Shown here piece by piece: positions 59,025-64,000 of a stretch of 64,000 bases of DNA (positions within the stretch are counted from its first letter, which is position 1; each line of letters opens with the position of its first letter). The notes under the pieces are model-generated. The model was not told the origin of the DNA. It did no database searches and was given only the letters and a program-made list of their open reading frames with translations. Origin of the DNA: Streptomyces sp. Ncost-T10-10d (lineage in GTDB: Bacteria; Actinomycetota; Actinomycetes; Streptomycetales; Streptomycetaceae); contig NZ_FMDF01000227.1 in the NCBI RefSeq assembly GCF_900091955.1, positions 1 to 64,000 on the forward strand, given 5' to 3'. The translations under genes and the position numbers were made by a program.

Positions 59025-60005
59025 TCATCCCTTCTTGATGAACCCCTCCTTGATCAGCCAGTCCTTCGCCACCTCGTGCGGGTCCTGCCCGTCGACATCC
59101 ACCTTCGCGTTGAGCACCTGGGCGACCTCCGTCGTGAGCTTCCTGCTCAGCGGGTCGAGCAGCCCCGCGATCTGCGGATACTTCTCAAAGGTCCTGGTGT
59201 GGATGACGGGCGCCGCGTTGTAGTTGGGGAAGAAGTGCTTGTCGTCCACGAGCACATCGAGGTCCATGGCCTTGATCCGGCCGTCCGTGGTGAACACCTC
59301 GCCCAGCAGGCAGGAGTTGGACTTCGAGACCTGGGTGTAGATGATCCCGGCGTCCATCTTCTTGATGTTGGCGGCCGGGATCGACATCCCGTACGCCTTC
59401 TCCATGCCCGGCAGCCCGTCGTCGCGCGAGGCGAACTCGTTCTCCACGCAGATCGTCACCGCCGACGGGTCCATCTTCGCCAGCGCGGCAACATCGGAGA
59501 GCGTCCTCAAGTGGTACTCCGCGTTGTTCTTCCTGCTGATGGCGAGCGCGTAGGTGTTGTTGAGGGTGGACGGCGTCAGCCAGGTCACCCCGTTCTTCCG
59601 GTCCTCGTCGCGGACCGCCTTCCACTGCGCCAACGGGTCGGCGATCGGCTTCGCATGGCCCAGATAGGTGATCCAGCCGGTGCCCGTGTACTCGTACATC
59701 GCGTCCGCGCCGCCCTTGATGATCGCCTCGCGCGCACTGATCGAACCGGGCAGGTTCGTCCGGTCCAGGACCTCCGCGCCGGCGGCCTTGAAGACCAGGC
59801 CGATCATCTGGCCGAGGACGATGTTCTCGCTGAAGTTCTTCGAGGTGACGGTCAGCGAAGCACCGTCCAGCGGCTTCCCCTGACCCACGGAGCCCGGGAC
59901 CACGTCGTCCACCATCGGCGAGCCGCTCTTCAGACCGCACCCGGAGAGCGTCAGAGCCAGGGCGACCGCCCCCACGAGTCCGGCACGCACCTGCCGCCGG
60001 CGCAT
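59025..60005 (-). CDS. Glycine betaine/choline-type ABC transporter substrate-binding lipoprotein (OpuCC-like)
   Basis: The 326-residue lipoprotein has a lipobox (LTLSGC) and an OpuAC-type periplasmic domain (LTVTSKNFSENIVLGQMIGLV ... GGADAMYEYTGTGWITYLG). Aromatic residues typical of quaternary-amine cages are present (YEYTG, HFFPNY). It is last in a four-gene leftward operon (permease, ATPase with CBS domains, permease, binding protein) and follows the permease by one base. It should capture osmoprotectants such as glycine betaine, choline or ectoine. Confidence 0.92.
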   Translation of the reverse strand: MRRRQVRAGLVGAVALALTLSGCGLKSGSPMVDDVVPGSVGQGKPLDGASLTVTSKNFSENIVLGQMIGLVFKAAGAEVLDRTNLPGSISAREAIIKGGADAMYEYTGTGWITYLGHAKPIADPLAQWKAVRDEDRKNGVTWLTPSTLNNTYALAISRKNNAEYHLRTLSDVAALAKMDPSAVTICVENEFASRDDGLPGMEKAYGMSIPAANIKKMDAGIIYTQVSKSNSCLLGEVFTTDGRIKAMDLDVLVDDKHFFPNYNAAPVIHTRTFEKYPQIAGLLDPLSRKLTTEVAQVLNAKVDVDGQDPHEVAKDWLIKEGFIKKG

Positions 60006-60006
60006 C

Positions 60007-60906
60007 TCACCCCACCTCCAGTCCGCGCGGCATCAACGCCACCTCGACCAGCGAGGCCAGCCAGTCCACCAGCAGCGCCAGCACCACCGTCAGTACGGAA
60101 CCGAGCACCAGCACCGGCATCCGCTGGGTCTGGATGCCCGAGGTGATCAGGTCCCCGAGGCCGCCACCGCCGACGAACGTGGCCAGGGTCGCCGTACCGA
60201 CGTTGAGCACCAGCGCCGTCCGTACACCGGCCAGGATCAGCGGGACGGCGAGCGGCAGTTCGACCTTGGCGAGCGTCCCCATCGCCGACATGCCGATGCC
60301 GCGCGAAGCCTCGACCAGGCTCGGTTCGATCGCCTTGAGACCGGCCACCGTGTTGGAGAACACCGGCAGCACCGCGTAGATCACCATGCCGATGACCGCC
60401 GTCGACGGGCCGATGCCCAGCCAGATGACCAGAAGCGCCAGCAGACCGATCGCGGGAGTCGCCTGCCCGATGTTGGCGAGGGCCGTGACCACCGGGGCGC
60501 CCTTGCGCAACCGGCGCCGGGTCAGTGCGATCCCCAGCGGGATGGCGATGATCAGAACCCAGAACGTCGAGATCGCGGTCAGTTTCACATGCTGCCACCA
60601 GCGCAGCTGCACATTGCCGCCGGTGAGCGAATTCCTGGCGATCGAGTCGAGGTGGGTGTTGGTGATCCACAGATAGGTGATGGCCAGGACGATCGCGAGC
60701 GCGGCCGGCAGCAGTACCAGCTTGCGCCAGGTGATCCGGCGCCGCGGCCCCGCCGGTGGCGGTGGGGGTTCCTCCTCCTCGTCGCGGAAGGCAAGGCCCA
60801 TGACGTCGTGTTCGCCGGGCGGGCGGTCCTTGTCGGACGCGGGCGCCGGGCGGGGGGAGCGCGGAGTCCGCGCCGATTCGGGATTCCGCGAGGAGTCGGG
60901 ATTCAT
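60007..60906 (-). CDS. Osmoprotectant ABC transporter permease (OpuCB/OpuCD-like)
   Basis: The 299-residue protein has an N-terminal polar extension of about 55 residues (Pro/Glu/Arg-rich), then six membrane helices. The EAA-like loop typical of BPD permeases is SLVEASRGIGMSAMGTLAKVELPLAVPLILAG. It overlaps the ATPase gene by four bases and abuts the binding-protein gene. It pairs with the shorter permease at 62197. Confidence 0.9.
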   Translation of the reverse strand: MNPDSSRNPESARTPRSPRPAPASDKDRPPGEHDVMGLAFRDEEEEPPPPPAGPRRRITWRKLVLLPAALAIVLAITYLWITNTHLDSIARNSLTGGNVQLRWWQHVKLTAISTFWVLIIAIPLGIALTRRRLRKGAPVVTALANIGQATPAIGLLALLVIWLGIGPSTAVIGMVIYAVLPVFSNTVAGLKAIEPSLVEASRGIGMSAMGTLAKVELPLAVPLILAGVRTALVLNVGTATLATFVGGGGLGDLITSGIQTQRMPVLVLGSVLTVVLALLVDWLASLVEVALMPRGLEVG

Positions 60907-62204
60907 GCGCCCGCACCGCCCTCCAGCTCCTGTTCGGTCTGGTGGGCGCGCGTTTCCTCCAGGTCGTGCTGGTGCTCGACGGCGGCGAGCCGGTCGGCCT
61001 CCAGCAGTTCCTGGACGGAGTTCATCAGGGTGTGCATGTCGACGACCCCGATGAACTCGCCGCGCCGGCCGGTCACCGCGACCCGCCCGCCGCTGTCGGT
61101 GAGCACCGCCTCCAGTGCGTCGTGCAGCGTGCCGTCCCGCGTCACCGTGTCATGGACCAGCTGCCCGGCACGTGCCAGCGAACCCCGCGCCCGCATCAGG
61201 TCGCCGCGCCGCAGCCACTTGTACGGGCGGTTCCTGCGGTCCAGCATCAGGAGCTCGTTGTGCGGGCCGCTGCGCAGCTTGTTGAAGATCGACTGGAGCG
61301 GGTCGTCGACCGTCACCGTCGGGAACTGGGCCATCTCCACATCCCGGACGCGGGTGAGGTTGAGCCGCTTCAGCGCGGCCCCGGCACCGACGAAACCCGA
61401 GACGAAGTCGTCCGTCGGGTTGGTGAGAATCGCCTCCGGGGTGTCGAACTGCGCGATGTGCGAACGCTCCCGCAGTACCGCGATCCGGTCCCCCAGCTTG
61501 ATCGCCTCGTCGAAGTCGTGGGTGACGAAGACGATCGTCTTGTGCAGCTCGTGCTGGAGCCGGATCAGCTCGTCCTGCAGGTGGTCGCGGGTGATCGGGT
61601 CGACCGCGCCGAACGGCTCGTCCATCAGCAGCACCGGCGGATCGGCCGCCAGGGCCCGCGCCACGCCCACCCGCTGCTGCTGTCCGCCGGAGAGCGCCCG
61701 CGGGTAGCGCCCGTGGAACTCCCGGGGGTCGAGGCCGACCAGATCGAGCATCTCCTCGACCCGGTCCTTCACCTTCGACTTCGACCAGCCGGCCATCCTC
61801 GGTACGAGGGCGATGTTCTCGGCGACCGTCATGTGCGGGAAGAGCCCGGACGACTGGATCGCGTAACCGATCTTGCGGCGCAGCTTCACCGGGTCGATGT
61901 CGGTGACGTCCTCGTCGTTGATCCTGATCCGCCCGGACGTCGGCTCGATCAGCCGGTTGATCATCTTCAGGGTGGTGGACTTCCCGCAGCCGGACGGGCC
62001 GACGAAGATCACCGTCTCACCGGCCTTGATGTCCATCGTGACGTTGTCCACCGCCGGGCTCGGACTGCCCGGATAGCGCTTGGTCAGATTGTCCAGATGG
62101 ATGGTGGCGCCGGAAGCGGCCTTCGTCGACCCGGCGCTGTCGGCGGCCGTGCTCCCGTCGGCGGTATCGGAGCCGGTGTTCCCGGCACCGGCGGTCTCAG
62201 ACAC
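60903..62204 (-). CDS. Osmoprotectant ABC transporter ATP-binding protein with CBS domains (OpuCA-like)
   Basis: The 433-residue protein has Walker A GPSGCGKST, Q-loop IQSSGLFPH, signature LSGGQQQRVGVARAL, Walker B LLMDEPFGAVD and the H-loop TH. Two CBS-like segments lie at about residues 290-420 (LTRVRDVEMAQFPTV...; GRVAVTGRRGEFIGVVD), which sense ionic strength in OpuA/OpuC transporters. A 48-residue Ser/Thr/Ala-rich N-terminus precedes it. The GTG at 62204 follows AGGGGGATC. It overlaps the upstream permease by 8 bp. Confidence 0.93.
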   Translation of the reverse strand: MSETAGAGNTGSDTADGSTAADSAGSTKAASGATIHLDNLTKRYPGSPSPAVDNVTMDIKAGETVIFVGPSGCGKSTTLKMINRLIEPTSGRIRINDEDVTDIDPVKLRRKIGYAIQSSGLFPHMTVAENIALVPRMAGWSKSKVKDRVEEMLDLVGLDPREFHGRYPRALSGGQQQRVGVARALAADPPVLLMDEPFGAVDPITRDHLQDELIRLQHELHKTIVFVTHDFDEAIKLGDRIAVLRERSHIAQFDTPEAILTNPTDDFVSGFVGAGAALKRLNLTRVRDVEMAQFPTVTVDDPLQSIFNKLRSGPHNELLMLDRRNRPYKWLRRGDLMRARGSLARAGQLVHDTVTRDGTLHDALEAVLTDSGGRVAVTGRRGEFIGVVDMHTLMNSVQELLEADRLAAVEHQHDLEETRAHQTEQELEGGAGA

Positions 62205-62844
62205 GGATCCCCCTGGGAATGGTGAGCCGCCCGAGCAGTACGTACGCGGCGTCGAAGAGCAGGGCGAGGATGACGATGCCGAGCGTGCCCGCGAGCACCT
62301 GATTGAGCGCGTTGGCGCTGCCCAGCGAGGCGATGCCGCGGAAGATCTCATTGCCCAGGCCGGGGCCCGACGCGTAGGCGGCGATGGCGGCGATGCCCAT
62401 CAGCATCTGTGTGGAGACCCTGATGCCGGTGAGGATCGGCGGCCAGGCGAGCGGCAGCTCCACCCGGCACAGCCGGGCCGGCCGCGACATCCCGATGCCC
62501 TTCGCCGCGTCGACGAGCGACGGATCGACGCCGCGCAGCCCCACGATCGAGTTACGGACGACCGGCAGCAGCCCGTACAGCGTCAGAGTGATCACCGTGG
62601 GCGCGACCCCGAGCCCGACCAGCGGGATGAGCAGACCGATCGCGGCGAGGGAGGGAATGGTGAGGATCGTCGCCGTCGACGTGATCGCCAGCGACCCCGC
62701 CCATCCGCTGCGGTAGGTGACGACCCCGATCAGGACACCCAGCACGGTGGCGATGACCATGCACTGGAATACGGCACTGACGTGCTGATACGCGTCGGTG
62801 AGCAGCTGTTGATGCCGGTTGCCCAGGTACTCCCAGAAGCTCAC
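62197..62844 (-). CDS. Osmoprotectant ABC transporter permease (first of the operon)
   Basis: The 215-residue protein has five to six membrane helices and the permease loop DAAKGIGMSRPARLCRVELPLAWPPILTG, typical of OpuC-type transporters. The GTG start (MSFWEYLGNRHQQL) gives the usual length. It is the first gene of the four-gene operon and is transcribed away from, and just behind, the AsnC regulator, which is on the same strand with a 15-bp gap. Confidence 0.9.
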   Translation of the reverse strand: MSFWEYLGNRHQQLLTDAYQHVSAVFQCMVIATVLGVLIGVVTYRSGWAGSLAITSTATILTIPSLAAIGLLIPLVGLGVAPTVITLTLYGLLPVVRNSIVGLRGVDPSLVDAAKGIGMSRPARLCRVELPLAWPPILTGIRVSTQMLMGIAAIAAYASGPGLGNEIFRGIASLGSANALNQVLAGTLGIVILALLFDAAYVLLGRLTIPRGIRV

Positions 62845-62859
62845 ACGCCACTCCTCGGC

Positions 62860-63333
62860 TCAGTCGTTGTCCCCTGCGGCCTGCTCGACGAGCGGGATGA
62901 TGCGCAGCGGAACCGGGTTCTCCATGACGATGGCCGTGGAGGCCCGGACGATGCCATCAAAACCGACAACCCGGTCGATCACCCGTTGAAGATCGGCGTT
63001 GGAACGCGCGACGAGACGGCAGAGCATGTCGCCGTGCCCGGTGGTGGTGTGCAGCTCCAGCACTTCCGGAACACCGGCCAAGTGGGCCCGTACATCGGCG
63101 CCTTGACCCTGTTTGATCTCCAGCGTCGCGAACGCGGTGACGGGGTAGCCGAGCGCCGCCGGATCGACGGTCGGGCCGAATCCGCGGATGACTCCATTCG
63201 ACTGAAGCCGGTCGAGGCGCGCCTGCACCGTCCCGCGCGCCACGCCGAGCCGGCGCGACGCCTCCAGGACGCCGATACGGGGCTCGCGGGCCAGCAGTAC
63301 GATGAGCCGCCCGTCCAGGTGATCGATCGCCAT
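62860..63333 (-). CDS. Lrp/AsnC-family transcriptional regulator
   Basis: The 157-residue protein has an N-terminal HTH (HLDGRLIVLLAREPRIGVLEASRRLGVARGTVQARLDRLQSNGVI) and a C-terminal RAM (ACT-like) ligand domain (GQGADVRAHLAGVPEVLELHTTTGHGDMLC). GGAGG lies seven bases before the ATG at 63333. It is divergent from hppD (134 bp) and likely controls it in response to tyrosine or a related amino acid. It may also read through to the osmoprotectant operon, only 15 bp downstream. Confidence 0.92.
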   Translation of the reverse strand: MAIDHLDGRLIVLLAREPRIGVLEASRRLGVARGTVQARLDRLQSNGVIRGFGPTVDPAALGYPVTAFATLEIKQGQGADVRAHLAGVPEVLELHTTTGHGDMLCRLVARSNADLQRVIDRVVGFDGIVRASTAIVMENPVPLRIIPLVEQAAGDND

Positions 63334-63368
63334 GGTGCGCCTCCGGGGGGTCGCTGTGATGGTCATCA

Positions 63369-63410
63369 TGTACAGATAGCCCGGCCATCATCGCTATCGG
63401 CTGTGCAGAT
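63369..63410. promoter_or_regulatory. AsnC/hppD intergenic operator candidates
   Basis: Direct repeats tgtacagat (63369-63377) and tgtgcagat (63402-63410) are 33 bp apart, three helical turns. Between them is a perfect inverted repeat, gatagc-n12-gctatc (63375-63398). The helical spacing fits an Lrp-type octamer wrapping DNA. The patch is more AT-rich than its surroundings. Confidence 0.65.
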
Positions 63411-63467
63411 TGCCCAGCGGATTCGCGAACTGTTGCGCACCTTGCGAAGCGGCGAGAGCCTTCGACC

Positions 63468-64000
63468 ATGACTGAGACTCTGCACACCACCCCCGACACA
63501 GCCCGGCAGGCCGACCCCTTCCCGGTCAAGGGAATGGACGCGGTCGTCTTCGCCGTCGGCAATGCCAAGCAGGCCGCTCACTACTACTCGACGGCCTTCG
63601 GCATGAAGCTGGTCGCCTACTCCGGACCGGAGAACGGCAGCCGCGAGACGGCGAGTTACGTCCTGACCAATGGCTCCGCCCGTTTCGTCTTCACCTCCGT
63701 CATCAAGGCGTCCACCGACCACGGCCGCTTCCTCGCCGACCACGTCACCGAGCACGGCGACGGCGTCGTCGACCTGGCCATCGAGGTGCCGGACGCCCGC
63801 GCGGCCTACGCGTACGCGGTCGAGCACGGCGCCCTCGGCCTCGCCGAGCCGCACGAGGCCAAGGATGAGCACGGCACGGTCGTACTGGCCGCCATCGCCA
63901 CCTACGGCAAGACCCGTCACACCCTCGTCGAGCGCACCGGCTACGACGGCCCGTACCTGCCCGGCTACGTCGCCGCGGCCCCCATCGTCGAGCCGCCGGC
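63468..64000 (+). CDS. hppD: 4-hydroxyphenylpyruvate dioxygenase (5' part, cut by the window edge)
   Basis: The first 177 residues of the non-haem iron dioxygenase of tyrosine catabolism: 4-hydroxyphenylpyruvate to homogentisate. The N-terminal vicinal-oxygen-chelate domain is clear (FPVKGMDAVVFAVGNAKQAA, YYSTAFGMKLVAYSGPE, GSARFVFTS, HVTEHGDGVVDLAIEV). The catalytic C-terminal domain is beyond the edge. The ATG at 63468 has GAGAG upstream. It is divergent from the AsnC regulator, the usual Streptomyces arrangement. Confidence 0.95.
   Translation, partial: MTETLHTTPDTARQADPFPVKGMDAVVFAVGNAKQAAHYYSTAFGMKLVAYSGPENGSRETASYVLTNGSARFVFTSVIKASTDHGRFLADHVTEHGDGVVDLAIEVPDARAAYAYAVEHGALGLAEPHEAKDEHGTVVLAAIATYGKTRHTLVERTGYDGPYLPGYVAAAPIVEPP

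Noticed and set aside
1..64000. CRISPR arrays, rRNA genes, origin of replication
   Set aside because: No regularly spaced 25-40 bp direct repeats with unique spacers, no rRNA-like sequence and no DnaA-box cluster were seen.

Overview
The window is very GC-rich actinobacterial chromosome and is almost certainly from a Streptomyces. The tmRNA, ftsE-ftsX, smpB, sigU-rsuA, hupA, murA and hppD genes, frequent GTG starts, purine-rich ribosome binding sites and long perfect hairpins all fit. From memory, the backbone order (ftsE, ftsX, S41 protease, smpB ... sigU, rsuA, HelD-like protein, malic enzyme, hupA, murA, DUF3039 ... hppD) is that of the S. coelicolor SCO2969-to-SCO2927 region.

Layout. 0-5 kb: the end of a sortase-anchored (LAETG) repeat protein, a small zinc-ribbon membrane protein, ftsE-ftsX (regulation of wall hydrolysis), a secreted S41 protease, and smpB with ssrA (ribosome rescue). 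5-13 kb: an MFS transporter divergent from its LysR regulator, then a matA-matB-acyltransferase operon predicted to make an extracellular poly-N-acetylglucosamine-type polymer, then a HemD-like protein fused to a winged helix. 13-25.4 kb: small conserved genes (DUF1772, DUF4259, two GNATs, CGNR regulator), sigU-rsuA, a HelD-type RNA polymerase helicase, a probable small RNA behind a sigma-R-type promoter, NAD-malic enzyme, hupA, murA, yqgE and a DUF3039 gene. 25.4-33.3 kb: a decayed TnpB element, a GH20 hexosaminidase and a three-gene xanthine-dehydrogenase-type molybdoenzyme operon.

33.3-45.5 kb is an accessory region ending at a tRNA-Cys gene. It holds two modules built like type VII (WXG100/LXG) secretion cargo, one with a mycosin-like protease. 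It also holds a probable frameshifted gene, a secreted-protein/lipoprotein pair, a transposase remnant and a TipA-like MerR regulator. No ESX ATPase (EccC) and no integrase is present.

45.8-64 kb: an MFS exporter, a Doc-type toxin-antitoxin pair under a 28-bp palindrome, a DEAD/DEAH helicase, and three related secreted proteins (one interrupted by a -1 frameshift in a G-rich run). Next come an IclR regulator followed by a 164-bp MITE-like inverted-repeat element, a Lon-domain secreted protease, and an ArsR regulator-small ORF-MFS cassette with a clear operator. The window ends with an OpuC-type osmoprotectant ABC operon, an AsnC regulator and the start of divergent hppD.

The most interesting spots are the sigma-R-driven intergenic RNA (20.2 kb), the two orphan type VII-like modules (33-45 kb), the molybdoenzyme Fe-S subunit with a 400-residue low-complexity extension (29.1 kb), the frameshifted surface gene (52.05 kb) and the MITE-like element (55.6 kb). 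All gene identities come from reading the sequence; no database search was run.
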